Source: Bacillus thuringiensis
GTDB lineage: Bacteria; Bacillota; Bacilli; Bacillales; Bacillaceae_G
NCBI RefSeq assembly: GCF_001182785.1
Contig: NZ_CP012099.1
Span: 1,548,501-1,612,500, forward strand
Length of the DNA stretch: 64,000 nucleotides
Direction: 5' to 3'
The position numbers and the translations under genes were made by a program. This document shows, in pieces, positions 46,901-52,069 of this stretch (positions are counted from its first letter, which is position 1; the number at the start of each line of letters is the position of its first letter). Below the pieces are notes generated by a model, which worked only from the letters and a program-made list of their open reading frames with translations, was not told where the DNA came from and did no database searches.

Positions 46901-46970
46901 AGCCTAAAGTATTTCCTGTAATAGCGAGTGCGCCGTTAGTGGTGGTAGAAAATCGATTCGTAATGGGCAT
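31938..46970 (-). CDS. Giant DUF11-repeat surface or exosporium protein, 5010 aa
   Basis: One uninterrupted 15-kb frame. The N-terminal domain (about 1-345, MPITNRFSTTTNGALAITGN) is followed by about 35 copies of a roughly 133-residue DUF11/B_ant_repeat (TIGR01451-type) module. Each module runs TKSVDK-xFAxIGDTITYT, then TDxIPxGTTFIPNSVTVNG, NPxxGIxIGxI, TFQVxVTSIP, NPIxNxS, VDPxxPPV and SNxVxTQIN. The C-terminus is a short non-repeat segment with a Cys and an aromatic end (YLWTWIWWK). There is no N-terminal signal peptide, LPxTG signal or membrane helix, so export is not explained by the sequence. SD GAGGTGACAAC precedes the ATG. Probably an extended stalk of Ig-like domains at the spore or cell surface; this is inferred from family. 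Confidence 0.9.
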   Translation of the reverse strand: MPITNRFSTTTNGALAITGNTLGLSKISNQNRAGTIGAIGAFATTNTALQVPTFPAGTTLNYTQNSSTAILNIPAGSTILYAELVWGGNYLSRDQNITSVLGNPVSFSTPVSTYSITPSAVTASNQTFVSNSITFGFYTRSADVTTLIQAGGSGSYTTGSVPGLVDPIDASNGTINSAGWTLIVAYQNGTLPARNLTIYVAGNRVSAETGSADVSVSGFLTPSGGPVSGRLFLSSTEGDADLTGDQALFGPNFSSLNALSGPNNAINNFFGSQVNNAAGNLDTTGTFGTRNQSASTSTNISAGRQGWDITSIDISSYLTNSQVSAAIRLTTNGDAYMLNTVGLQININSPNIQATKSVNKSVAAIGDILTYTVTIPNTGLLPANNAIFIDSLPNGTSFIPGTVTVDNVPQTNANPAAGISLGTINNGTSRTVTFQATVVSLPSQNPISNTANITFQYTPIAGGTTFNGLATSNSAGTQINLADINGTKSVNKLFTDIGETLTYSIALANIGNIAATNVIYTDPIPSGTTFIPGSVTVNGVTQAGANPANGISIGSIAANSTTTISFQVFVPSTPQTNPILNSGTTTYQYIPVPNQPAVSGTDTTNIVSTQVNNATVTMAKAVDKNFADIGDTLTYTVSFTGTGNTNANNVIFTDIIPTGTTFVLNSLTIDGTTQVGANPATGVNIGSIPSGTIKNVAFQVVVNTIPASNVVSNGSSASYQYTVNPSQSPVTKNISSNLVSTQINNANLTLTKSTNKQFATIGETISYTILITNSGNAAANNVQLTDPLPNGTILTLGTVTLNGVLQNVDSLVALPIGTIPGGATFTLSFQVTVINITAQNPIINNAFASYIYTVNPSLPPTSKTANSNSVTSTIRLANLHVNKSVDKTFAEVGDVLTYTFALTNDGNVAANNVLLSDSIANGTAFVPNSVIVNSVTQPGVTPASINIGSINANTTITASFQVVITSIPNPNPISNSASISYNFIVDPNTSPVSKNTTSTTTFTQVNDANVISAKTVDRAFATVGDILTYTVTLTNAGSVSADSPTFVDTNPDGTTFIPNTFLINGVLQNNADPNIGVPLPSIAANGSLTVSYQVTVTSLPTQNPTLNSSSTQYSFILNPGDPPTIETSVSNTVSTQINLANVVIVKEVDLTIADVGQPITYTISLANLGNTTANNVIVTDIIPNGTTIVPNSIFIGGALQLGADPSTGLQVGSIPSGGFTTIVFQISANGLPSPNPIQNSAALQYSFIADPNLPALVRNAASNIVTTQINTANIVATKLTSTNFADIGDVILYATILTNNGNIPAANVTFTDIIPAGTLFIPNTVTINNVPIANANPANGISIGTIGASSSSTVAFQVFVPTIPAVNPITNQSGTTFQYTYDPSKPAVMQMVASNTVQTTINNASIAATKSADKQFANVNDIITYTTTLTNNGNTLASNVIFTDVIPNGTSFIPNSVTVNGNTLPNVNPASGIAIDPINPNANTIISFQVQVNSIPNPNPIPNQSNTTYQYVVDPNLPPASANTLSNVITTQINNATIVATKSVNTPTAAIGDIVTYTIAVTNTGNIPASATVLTDGLGAGASFIQNSVTINNVPQPGLDPSLGVHLADISPGDTVFITFQAQILAIPPSGTLTNNALVNYEYTVNPNQSPAVGSTVTNTTVTPIIDATLVINKSASTTFATIGDTITFTSSITNTGNTIANNITFTDTIPNGTTFISNSFKINGVTVPNANPQNGINIGNLNSNASATLSFQVNITTLPNPNPIPNKSSLQYSFIVDINEPPVLRTIKSNKTFTQVNTASVIATKTASSAFAAVGDTITYTTTLTNSGNTTANTPVFIDILPPELSFIPDSVQINTIPQLGFRPDSGISLDSIPVGGTTTISFQAIVGSIPATNPTLNQSSTTYSIIVDPTQPPVTETATSNPTLVQINEAIIQATKSVDRLFSDVAPGNSFLTYTVLLDNIGNTTATNIIFTDPIPNNTIFITDSVRVGGVLLPGVNPANGIPIGDIIAGDFINVTFRVQVVSIPNPIFTIGPGGPNSPVVNGASIDYQFMTGPNLPLVSRNTTSNPVSTQINSGEIVAIKSVDKTFATIGDTISYTITLSNPGNVTSQNIIFTDILPDGTTFISGALTNDSGTQQIGNTANGIQIGNINPNGTAVITLNVLVTNIPSINPISNSSSVQFAHVVDPSQPAVSQTNVSNAVSTTINSAILTTQKSADKSIVSVGDTITYTTTITNTGNTAATNITFTSAIPASTTFIPNSVTINGVQQSGVQPALGVNIPNIAPGETVTVTFQVNVISVPPSSSIMGNDTILYSYTVDPNSAPATTSTSTNIATNPVLDAMITMVKSVDQTLVTLGDTITYTTILTNSGNTNATNITFTDLIPDGTTFITDSVTINGITQIGLNPNTGITIGSIAPNSSISIVFQVTATSTPVQNPIANSANASYTFIADPNAPIVSRNVTSNTTFTTINTATILSSKQVDKAFSHIGDTLTYTVTLTNNGNSSAQNVIFTDAMPSGTTFITNSFSINGIPQSGADPTNGVNIGPITAGATITVSFQVNVTSLPTQNPIVNFSSTSYQLVSPPDAETSISNPVSTQIKEAILSMTKNESVSFADIGQTAFYTTSITNIGNTDATNIVFTDALPSGLTFVPNTLTVDGVLQPNANPNTGVLLATLPPNEIYSIVFQVTVNSIPPINPAPNTAATTYEFTVDPVNPPISSAATSNTTLLQINTATIISTKTADLTFADIGNTITFTLNLPNTGNVTATDVTVIDILDSNLTFVSNSFTVNGQTIPNVDLSTGVNIGFINGGNAAIVTFQATVTTLPTLNSISNSASITYHYVVDPSQPSITTSNQSNTTTTQINSAILTAQKNSNVSTADIGQDITYTVTITNSGNVSASNVIFTDLIPDGTSFEPNSFTLNGTSIPNANIITGVPIGDIAPNQSVIVAFHINANEILPINPITNQASVSFQHIVNPANPPVSKNIASNSVSTQIESAILNTTKIGDKTFATIGDTITYTTTIRNTGNIPANNAIFSDPIPSWTQFVAGSVVVDGTPLPSASIIDGVGINTINPNQTVTIIFQVQIVSNPTTFTPELQNLGFVNFQYNVGNALQAQPGNVETNVFVTSINSAILSAVKTANTAFANIGDTITYTVLIQNSGNTNATNVNFSDMVPAGTTFVENSFAVNGSTIPGANPNNGVNVGTVSAGSSLTVTFQVIVTSTPPSNPITNVASIQYAFIVDPASSPVTGTINSNSASTQINNATVTTVLQANRTIVSIGDIITYTATLTNTGNFPANSVLLINGVPEGALFVPNSVTLNGISLPDASPTLGIPVGIIAPGDSATITFQFLASSIPPQGAIINQALTSYTYIVDPSQPPVTATSSSNTVNTAVVDASLSAIKSTDSLVQSTDGTITYTVVVQNNGNTTANTVTLTDLVPEGTAFIPNSVTINNVSVPGADPNIGIPVNPIAPSEIVTVTFQVIVQSIPSVNPISNTARIDYTFIADPTAPIISRTITSNPAFTQISDATILSLKGVNAQQATTGDILTYTITLENTGNIPATNLIFSDTIPQNTTFVENSFTLNGTTILGANPNVGVTLPTLVANATHLISFQILINDSFSQESITNQSNTTYTIQPDPGQPPISETSTSNIVITNFVQAQLTITKTSNPTTVDIGGTILYISEVKNIGNVDAININFTDSIPTGTTFVPDSVTINGVLQPGVNPENGIPIGTIPANSSKTILFQVQTNNPPTETEIVNQSSATYQYVSIPTAPPVNRSANSNIVTTSLQNANIISVKSADVTFVSIGQIITYTNTLQNIGTVPANNTVFIDNIPEGTIFIEDSLAINNVIQPGANPENGVTLGTIQPDETVTLSFQVQLTNIPEGNTVINISDTSYEYQIEPSSPIIQRRSLSNAVNTEVRTANVSAIKSANRSITRIGQIITYTVAVTNAGTIPITNTLLLDAIAAGTTFVPNSILVDGVPRPNENPITGINLDITLPNNTIIVTFQVSVVSIPPQNNINNIAVIHYEYRPDPSAPPISETTSSNATNIQFIDAILIATKSANTVLANIDETIEYTVFIQNNGSTTTNSIFFTDTIADGTVFIPGSVIVNNTVLPAADPNIGFSIPNVAAGQMATITFQVSVTNLPAVNPTPNTANIGYDFIFNPDFAPIQKSTTSNTTFVQINDADIISLKTVDLTSVTIGDILTYTTTLTNTGNTDATAVVFTDNIPDGTTFIDGSVLVNNIPQLNANPSAGILVGTIAPNISIPVTFSVTVVALPASGHVQNQSTSRYTINVEEQISTSNITFTEVISANVIATKTTPIQYADLQTIIPYTISIINNGNIQVENIIVTDIIPANTSFIENSVIVNGNARPNDNPLNGIQIDNIPPNTTATILFQVRVTSIPQTNPISNTSTIEYEYTVPDRPPITETIISSAAATEINHANLNSNKAVDLAFATVGDTLTYTITLNQTGNVAVNDVIIQDIIPQGTTFIENSVIVNGETLPGVNPVSGIPIGTIIVDGDAIVSFQVTVTTIPTPNELNNNAITTFNYIVNPNNIPVTNTTTTNTVTTTVQNDNVIAIKSVDVTNALSGQTLTYTITITNSGNVTIEDLLAIDTIPIDTTFVAGSVTINGINQPNENPENGITLGNLAPNDSAIITFQVTISSSTLQPTINNDASVSYTVIIDPTKPPITITKQTNTVTTTVIDPMVRIEKTTDKSIVVIGDIITFTLAVFNHSPIPTISTSVIDTIPAGTTFIENSVTINGTPVPNVRPDTGINIGSLPADSVATITFQVLVTSIPSNSTIINSATVTAAFQLTPQDPIITFIVNSNIVRIPVQFITTTVTKNASVSSAYLNQYFDYTVRITNTSEISLSNISLQDTIPASLQFINGTVFINGERSPLANPNIGFLVATNLEPNETIIVFFTVQVISPPVNNQFKNTANISLQLQVSPTDPPITVTVTSNENIVTFVPENPDETLPNLNCFFDGERFIRITPRNVRNYLWTWIWWK

Positions 46971-47092
46971 GTTGTCACCTCATTTACAATATAGTCTTGG
47001 TCAAAATAACATATGTATGTGACAAATAAAGGGAAACATGTACAAGTTGATTTAGTAATAATGATTTAAATGTCTAGATAAGGGAATGGAGT

Positions 47093-47953
47093 ATGATTGA
47101 ATTGGAAATTAGGGTGGAGCGTCTTGGGAAAGAACAAATAGGCGATATTGTAGCATTATCTTCTTATATTGGCTGGGATTATAACAGAGAAGAAATTGAG
47201 ACTATTTTTGATTCAGGTATCGTATATGGTGTGTGGAATGAGAGGGAGAAACTAATTGCTAGCGCGGCAATAATATTATATGGGGAGAAATTAGCGTCTA
47301 TCGGAATGGTCATTGTACATCCAGATTATAAGGGGAGAGGGATTGGAAAGGCGATAACGAATTCATGTATTAAGAGCGTATCGGTTCAAACTCCCATTAT
47401 ACTTATTGCTACGGATGAGGGAAAGCCTCTATATGAAAAATTAGGATTTAGAGTAGTAAGCTATGTTTCTAAATACATATGTAACTCGTACAATGTGAAT
47501 GATTATTGTGTAGGAAATGAAGATTATATGGTGAAGTATGAAGAGTGTGATTTAGAAGAAATAATAAAATTAGATGAAAATGCGTTTGGAACAAATAGAA
47601 AAGTATTTTTAACGAAAAGAATGATACAAAGTGAACAGTGCATCGTTGTAAAGGACAACAAACGAAATGTATTAGGTTACGGTTTAAGTATACAAACATC
47701 AGAAAATAAAATAATAGGACCAGTTGTTGCGAAAAATGATACGATGGCAATGAGGATTGTACATTATTTAGCAAGAGAGCATCATGGTAAATTAAGAATG
47801 GATGTACCAGAAGGAAAGAATGGTTTCATGAAAGAATTAGAGATTACTGGTTTTCAAAAGGTTAATACACCACCAATTATGATGAAAAATAGCGATAAAT
47901 TATTAAAAAGGAGTAATGAACTGTATAGCATTGCAGCACAAGTTTTTGGGTGA
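47093..47953 (+). CDS. Two-domain GNAT acetyltransferase
   Basis: 286 aa. The N-terminal GNAT domain (about 1-135) has the acetyl-CoA motif IVHPDYKGRGIGKAITNSC. The second half (about 140-286; EECDLEEIIKLDENAFGTNR, GPVVAKNDTMAMRIVHYLA) is a degenerate second GNAT domain, as in proteins annotated GNAT plus DUF1248/acetyltransf_18-like. Substrate unknown. SD AAGGGAATGGAG. Transcribed divergently from the giant repeat gene across 122 bp. Confidence 0.85.
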   Translation: MIELEIRVERLGKEQIGDIVALSSYIGWDYNREEIETIFDSGIVYGVWNEREKLIASAAIILYGEKLASIGMVIVHPDYKGRGIGKAITNSCIKSVSVQTPIILIATDEGKPLYEKLGFRVVSYVSKYICNSYNVNDYCVGNEDYMVKYEECDLEEIIKLDENAFGTNRKVFLTKRMIQSEQCIVVKDNKRNVLGYGLSIQTSENKIIGPVVAKNDTMAMRIVHYLAREHHGKLRMDVPEGKNGFMKELEITGFQKVNTPPIMMKNSDKLLKRSNELYSIAAQVFG

Positions 47954-47988
47954 AAAAAGAATCCTTTCGTGAAAAGGATTCTTTTTTA
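47953..47988. terminator. Bidirectional terminator
   Basis: AAAAGAATCCTTT - CGTG - AAAGGATTCTTTT between convergent GNAT and isochorismatase-like genes. Confidence 0.93.
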
Positions 47989-47996
47989 TAGCCAAT

Positions 47997-48557
47997 TTAA
48001 TCACGATATTGGTCATGAGTAGGTTGAAAGAGGTCTTCCTCGACATCTCTAACAACTGAAAAATGATCAACGTTATAATGGCCGTGTAAAGTTTTATTGT
48101 GATGACCAATAATTTGCTCTGCAGACAATACGTTAGAATCAGTTGTTGAATGACCGTTTTTAATTAATGTAACGTCAAATCCTTGTACAGTTGCTGTCCT
48201 AACGGCAGTGTCGATGCAATGTTCTGTTTTACATCCGCCTATAACAATATGATTAATGTTTTCTTCTTTTAAAAGTTCAAGTAAAGAAGTGCCGTAGAAT
48301 GAATTGGTTGCTGCTTTATTAATAAGGATTGCAGACTGGGGTACTTGAATTTGATTATGTACTTCAAATCCTTCGCCGCTGCCAGAAGCAACATCGATAT
48401 CTCTTACGAAAACAATAAGAGCATTTGAATCTATTGCTTTCTGCAGTGCTGTATTTAGTGTAGATAATAGCTCGGTTTTGCGAAAAACTTCATTTTCTTG
48501 CTCATTTCCATCAATTAATTCTTGTTGAGCGTCGATAATTAATAGTGCTTGTTTCAT
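47997..48557 (-). CDS. Isochorismatase-like cysteine hydrolase
   Basis: 186 aa. Catalytic triad positions of the family are visible: Asp9 in LLIIDAQQELID, Lys in ILINKAATNSF (about 94) and the nucleophilic Cys in GGCKTEHCIDTAVRTA (about 118-125). The family covers nicotinamidases, ureidoacrylate and N-carbamoyl hydrolases; substrate cannot be told from sequence. SD GGGGAGACACG. Monocistronic, convergent with the GNAT gene. Confidence 0.9.
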   Translation of the reverse strand: MKQALLIIDAQQELIDGNEQENEVFRKTELLSTLNTALQKAIDSNALIVFVRDIDVASGSGEGFEVHNQIQVPQSAILINKAATNSFYGTSLLELLKEENINHIVIGGCKTEHCIDTAVRTATVQGFDVTLIKNGHSTTDSNVLSAEQIIGHHNKTLHGHYNVDHFSVVRDVEEDLFQPTHDQYRD

Positions 48558-48739
48558 CGTGTCTCCCCTTTAATATGAAATAAGTTCCACTTTACATATT
48601 CCTTCAGGTTGTTAGGAAATCCTCCATTGTAAGCGAAGTAGAAGATTGATTTACAAAGTTGTCAAAGAAATTTCATTCTCATAGCGTGTAAAAACATGTA
48701 TGATAGGAGATGGAGAATTTTTGAGTAGGTGGGAATAAC

Positions 48740-49000
48740 ATGCAAACAGTAGAAGATTATCTTTCATTCTTACATACGAAAGGATTTAAATTATCAGAGG
48801 AAGCACAAGGGTTTATTATGTTCGGACAAGGATATACTGGTGCGTCTGATGGGATTGTGAACGCAGCAATAGAAGCAACAATTAAACATCAATTGCAGTT
48901 TGATGGTAGTTATTTCGTTGCGTTATTAGAACGATTGAAAGAGGAAGAAATTACAGATAAAAAAAGCGCTAAGGCTTTTATGCGGAAGTTACAAGCGTAA
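48740..49000 (+). CDS. Conserved hypothetical protein, 86 aa
   Basis: Small soluble helical protein (MQTVEDYLSFLHTKGFKLSE at the start; ALLERLKEEEITDKKSAKAF near the end), with a central glycine-containing stretch FGQGYTGASDG. SD GTAGGTGGG upstream. It converges on the EamA gene with only 2 bp between stops. I think it belongs to a Bacillus-specific uncharacterised family (possibly DUF6123) but cannot confirm. Confidence 0.75.
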   Translation: MQTVEDYLSFLHTKGFKLSEEAQGFIMFGQGYTGASDGIVNAAIEATIKHQLQFDGSYFVALLERLKEEEITDKKSAKAFMRKLQA

Positions 49001-49002
49001 CT

Positions 49003-49914
49003 TCACGCAGCCTGCGCTTCTTTTTTTGTTTTGGAAGGTAATTCAACAAAAATCATGCCTAGGAAAATACAGAGGCATCCGATAATAGCAGAAATAGAAA
49101 GTTGTTCGTTTGCAACGAGAACGCCTGTTAAGGCAGCAAAAACGGGTTCCATTGCGAAAATGATTGCTACTCTCGTTGGAGACGTATGTTTTTGTGCTGA
49201 TGTTTGAATGAAAAAAGCAATGGATGTCGCAAATAGGGAAGTTAAAAATAGAGCGAATAAAAAGGAAGAATTCGTCCATAGTACTACTGAAAATAATTTT
49301 TCCCAATCTTCAAACAAAAAGGCGCAAATAGAAGAAAACATACCGACAGCTAATACTTGCGACGTGCTTAACAATAAAGGTGATATTTTCTTAGAGAAGA
49401 AGCCGTTAACAAGAATATGGGCAGCGAAAGCGACTGCACAACCGAGAACGAGTATGTCTCCAATGTTTAATTGAAAAGAATCAGCAGCTGTTAATAAGTA
49501 TAAACCCGTTGTAGCTACAGCAATACCAAGTACGATGAAAATGGTAGCTTTTTGTTTTAAAAAGATAAATGATAAGATTGGGACCATAACAATGCTTAGC
49601 CCAGTTAAGAAACCTGCTTTTGAAGATGTTGTATAGAGTAAGCCAAATGTTTGCAATAAATAACCGACAAATAAGAAAAAACCAACGATTATCCCTGCCG
49701 TGCTACTATGTTTTATATCTTGTTTTGAAGTTTTTTGTGAGAAAATAATTTGAACGAATAATAAAATAATTCCAGCGAATAAAAAGCGAATACCATTAAA
49801 CGTAAATGGACCAACGAAAGACATAGCGTTTTGAACGACAACAAACGTAGCTCCCCAAATAAAAGAGACAAATAATAAAGCAAGAGGAGCAATCCACTCT
49901 TTTTTCACACTCAT
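49003..49914 (-). CDS. EamA/DMT family transporter
   Basis: 303 aa with ten predicted membrane helices in two EamA repeats (first about 10-145, second about 155-295). Typical signatures: FIWGATFVVVQNAMSFVGPF (about 18-37) and FAMEPVFAALTGVLVANEQL near helix 8-9. Drug/metabolite exporter superfamily; substrate unknown. The start has GGGGGTATGAG upstream and is 7 bp after the RNase H-like gene stop, so the two are probably co-transcribed. Confidence 0.93.
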   Translation of the reverse strand: MSVKKEWIAPLALLFVSFIWGATFVVVQNAMSFVGPFTFNGIRFLFAGIILLFVQIIFSQKTSKQDIKHSSTAGIIVGFFLFVGYLLQTFGLLYTTSSKAGFLTGLSIVMVPILSFIFLKQKATIFIVLGIAVATTGLYLLTAADSFQLNIGDILVLGCAVAFAAHILVNGFFSKKISPLLLSTSQVLAVGMFSSICAFLFEDWEKLFSVVLWTNSSFLFALFLTSLFATSIAFFIQTSAQKHTSPTRVAIIFAMEPVFAALTGVLVANEQLSISAIIGCLCIFLGMIFVELPSKTKKEAQAA

Positions 49915-49921
49915 ACCCCCG

Positions 49922-50308
49922 TTAATTTTGTAATATAGCTTTTCTAGCTAATTCATCAGCTACTTTATTTTGACTACTTGGAATCCACTTAATAAAAAAG
50001 AGATCGAAGTTTTTTATGTACTGCAGTGCTTCATCTAAAAGAGGTGCAAATATTTTATTTTTTGCGTATTCCTTTTCAACAGCCCGTTCGACAAGCTGGG
50101 AATCTGTACGAAAAGAGACAGTGCTATAATTATGCTCGATGCAATATTTTAATGCTAGAAGTAAAGCGCGATATTCTGCTTCATGATTGGACATTGTTCC
50201 AAGTGGTAATGATAATTGTACAGGCGGCTGAACGCCTTTAATAAACACTCCTGCACCAGAAGGACCAGGATTTCCTTTTGATGCACCATCAATATATACT
50301 TCAATCAA
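49922..50308 (-). CDS. ypdQ: RNase HI-like protein (YpdQ type)
   Basis: 128 aa RNase H fold. Carboxylates: Asp in EVYIDGASKGNPGPSG (about 3-18), Glu in SNHEAEYRALLLAL (about 41-54) and Asp in VSFRTDSQLVERAV (about 64-77); a late Asp in NKVADELARKA completes the DEDD set. It lacks the basic protrusion of E. coli RNase HI, so substrate preference is uncertain. B. subtilis has the pair ypdQ/ypeP in the same neighbourhood, and the second homologue is 1.8 kb away here. SD GGAGGTTTCTC. Confidence 0.88.
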   Translation of the reverse strand: MIEVYIDGASKGNPGPSGAGVFIKGVQPPVQLSLPLGTMSNHEAEYRALLLALKYCIEHNYSTVSFRTDSQLVERAVEKEYAKNKIFAPLLDEALQYIKNFDLFFIKWIPSSQNKVADELARKAILQN

Positions 50309-50334
50309 AATGAGAAACCTCCAAATTATAAGAT

Positions 50335-50369
50335 TATCCCCTACTTAAATATTTTTTGAAGTAGGGGAT
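50335..50369 (-). terminator. Terminator-like hairpin after the aldose epimerase gene
   Basis: ATCCCCTACTT...AAGTAGGGGAT perfect 11-bp stem; on the minus strand it is followed by AATCTTAT, a poor U tract, so efficiency is uncertain. Confidence 0.6.
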
Positions 50370-50376
50370 AGAGTAG

Positions 50377-51249
50377 TTATCCGATTGTGATGCTGTAACG
50401 ACATGTAAATGTTTCATTCGCTTGTAAAGATTGAATTCCCTTTTTGTCCTTGAAATCTTTTGCTGGTTTTACTTCATCAGCGATTCCGTACCAAGGTTCA
50501 ATACATAAGAAAGGTGCGTTATCCCCTGGTGTCCATACGCCGACAAATGGGAATCCATCAAATTCTACTTTTACAAATTTATTATGTTTATGAGAACGAA
50601 TCGAAATTTCATGCGTATTCATATTTTCAAAAATAAGCGCATCATTTTTGAATAAATCATATGTAAGTGGCAGTTCAGTCGTATTTTCAGCGATTAATTG
50701 CTTTTTGTTTGAAAGGTAAGGTCCTTCTAATACGCTTGTTTCTAAGCGTTCCGAACCATTAAACGCTAAGTGATAATCTGTAAATGATTCACCGTCCAAT
50801 AAAGGGAAGTTGAATCCAGGATGTGCTCCGATTGAGAAGAACATCTCTTTAGAAGTAGGATTGTTTACTTCATATGTTACATGAACGCTTTGTCCATCTA
50901 GCTCATAAGAAACGAGTAATTCGAATTCATATGGGTATTTTTTTAATGTTTCTTCATTACTAGTAACGATATAAGTGATCTTTGTTTCACTTTGTTCTTT
51001 CACAGAGAAAGTAAGATCACGAGCGAAACCGTGTTGTGTTAATGAATATGGTTTACCGTCTACGTAGTATGTATTATCTACTAATCGGCCGACAATTGGA
51101 AACAAAATTGGTGCACGGCGTCCCCAATAAGTAGAATCACCTTGCCATAAATATTCTGTGTTGTCTTCTTTTAAGCGAACGCTCTGTAATTCTGCACCTT
51201 TGTCAGAAATGGAAACGATCACTTTTTCATTTTGAATTGTTGCTGTCAT
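50377..51249 (-). CDS. Aldose 1-epimerase family protein (LacX-like)
   Basis: 290 aa galactose-mutarotase-like beta-sandwich. Conserved residues: LWQGDSTYWGRRAPILFPIV (about 34-53, Arg/Pro substrate wall), SLTQHGFARDLTF (about 69-81, catalytic His), FFSIGAHPGFNFPL (about 137-150, second His) and ENMNTHEISIRS; catalytic Glu in FLCIEPWYGIADE. Interconverts anomers of aldoses or phosphosugars. SD AGGAGGTTTCAC. Divergent from queT. Confidence 0.92.
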   Translation of the reverse strand: MTATIQNEKVIVSISDKGAELQSVRLKEDNTEYLWQGDSTYWGRRAPILFPIVGRLVDNTYYVDGKPYSLTQHGFARDLTFSVKEQSETKITYIVTSNEETLKKYPYEFELLVSYELDGQSVHVTYEVNNPTSKEMFFSIGAHPGFNFPLLDGESFTDYHLAFNGSERLETSVLEGPYLSNKKQLIAENTTELPLTYDLFKNDALIFENMNTHEISIRSHKHNKFVKVEFDGFPFVGVWTPGDNAPFLCIEPWYGIADEVKPAKDFKDKKGIQSLQANETFTCRYSITIG

Positions 51250-51329
51250 GAAGTGAAACCTCCTAAATCTTTCATATGTTTCATTATACGTTGTCTAAAA
51301 GGAAAAAGGTAGTTTATGATAGGAATCTA

Positions 51330-51358
51330 TTGACGAAAGAGGGGCTACGACGTAAAAT
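51330..51358 (+). promoter_or_regulatory. queT promoter
   Basis: TTGACG (51330-51335), 17 bp, TAAAAT (51353-51358), about 28 bp before the preQ1 aptamer. Confidence 0.72.
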
Positions 51359-51385
51359 ATAATCTTGTTGCTTAAAAAACGAATA

Positions 51386-51424
51386 ACGTGGTTCGAAACC
51401 ATCCCACGTAAAAAAACTAAGGAG
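51386..51424 (+). promoter_or_regulatory. PreQ1-I riboswitch
   Basis: ACGTGG / CCCACGT stem with a loop containing TTCGAAACCATC, then the A-rich tail ending AAAAAACTAAGGAG: the minimal H-type pseudoknot of class I preQ1 aptamers. The SD AGGAG is fused to the aptamer tail, so ligand binding should hide the ribosome site (translational control). It precedes a queuosine-precursor transporter gene, which supports the call. Confidence 0.88.
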
Positions 51425-51432
51425 ATTTTGTC

Positions 51433-51918
51433 ATGAATATTAGAACTTTAGTCGGTAATGGTATTTTAGCGGCATTATATATTGCTGTTTCTATGCTTAT
51501 TCAGCCATTTGGCTTTACGAATGTACAATTTCGTATTTCAGAGATGTTTAATCATCTCGTTGTATTTAACAAGAAAGCAATTTACGGAATTGTATTAGGT
51601 GTATTTTTAACGAATCTCTTGTTCTCACCTATGATCGCTTATGATTTAGTATTTGGAGTAGGTCAATCTATTCTTGCATTAGTTGCAACGATTATTTCTA
51701 TGCGATTTATTAAAGGTGTTTGGGCTCGTATGATTTTTAATACAGTTATCTTTACGATTACAATGTTTATGATTGCAATTGAACTTCATCTTGCATTGGG
51801 TTTACCATTTATGTTGTCTTGGTTAACATGTGCAATCGGTGAATTTGTTGTCATGGCGATTGGTATGCCTGTAATGTACTGGATTAATAAGCGAGTACAA
51901 TTTGAAAGATTTATGTAA
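51433..51918 (+). CDS. queT: QueT family queuosine-precursor transporter (ECF S-component)
   Basis: 161 aa, five to six membrane helices. Family pattern: GNGILAALYIAVSMLIQPFG at the N-terminus, then NVQFRISEMFNHLVVFNKKA and WLTCAIGEFVVMAIGMPVMY. Predicted substrate-binding S-component for preQ1/preQ0 uptake, using a shared ECF energizing module encoded elsewhere. Under the preQ1-I riboswitch, so shut off when preQ1 is sufficient. Monocistronic with its own terminator. Confidence 0.92.
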   Translation: MNIRTLVGNGILAALYIAVSMLIQPFGFTNVQFRISEMFNHLVVFNKKAIYGIVLGVFLTNLLFSPMIAYDLVFGVGQSILALVATIISMRFIKGVWARMIFNTVIFTITMFMIAIELHLALGLPFMLSWLTCAIGEFVVMAIGMPVMYWINKRVQFERFM

Positions 51919-51924
51919 TAGATG

Positions 51925-51956
51925 AAAGAGCTATTCCTATAGGGATAGCTCTTTTT
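51925..51956 (+). terminator. Rho-independent terminator
   Basis: AGAGCTATTCC - TAT - AGGGATAGCTCT then TTTTGC. Confidence 0.88.
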
Positions 51957-52069
51957 GCATGTGATAATATTGAATATAATTCTTTGACTCTTGATAAAAT
52001 ATAATAAAATAAAGTGAGGCTTTTATTAGCTGGCTACATATAAGAAGTCTTACATAAGGGGAATGTAGT

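Noticed and set aside
31938..46970. Many + strand open frames of 60-150 codons inside the giant gene (for example 42403-42858 and 37756-38079) and similar minus-strand frames elsewhere
   Set aside because: They repeat with the 400-bp module period as antisense shadows of the DUF11 repeats, lack SD sequences and have hydrophobic, low-complexity translations. Not genes.
31938..46970. CRISPR-like or satellite DNA repeat
   Set aside because: The periodicity is about 400 bp, protein-level and diverged at the nucleotide level, with a continuous frame; there are no short identical direct repeats with spacers.
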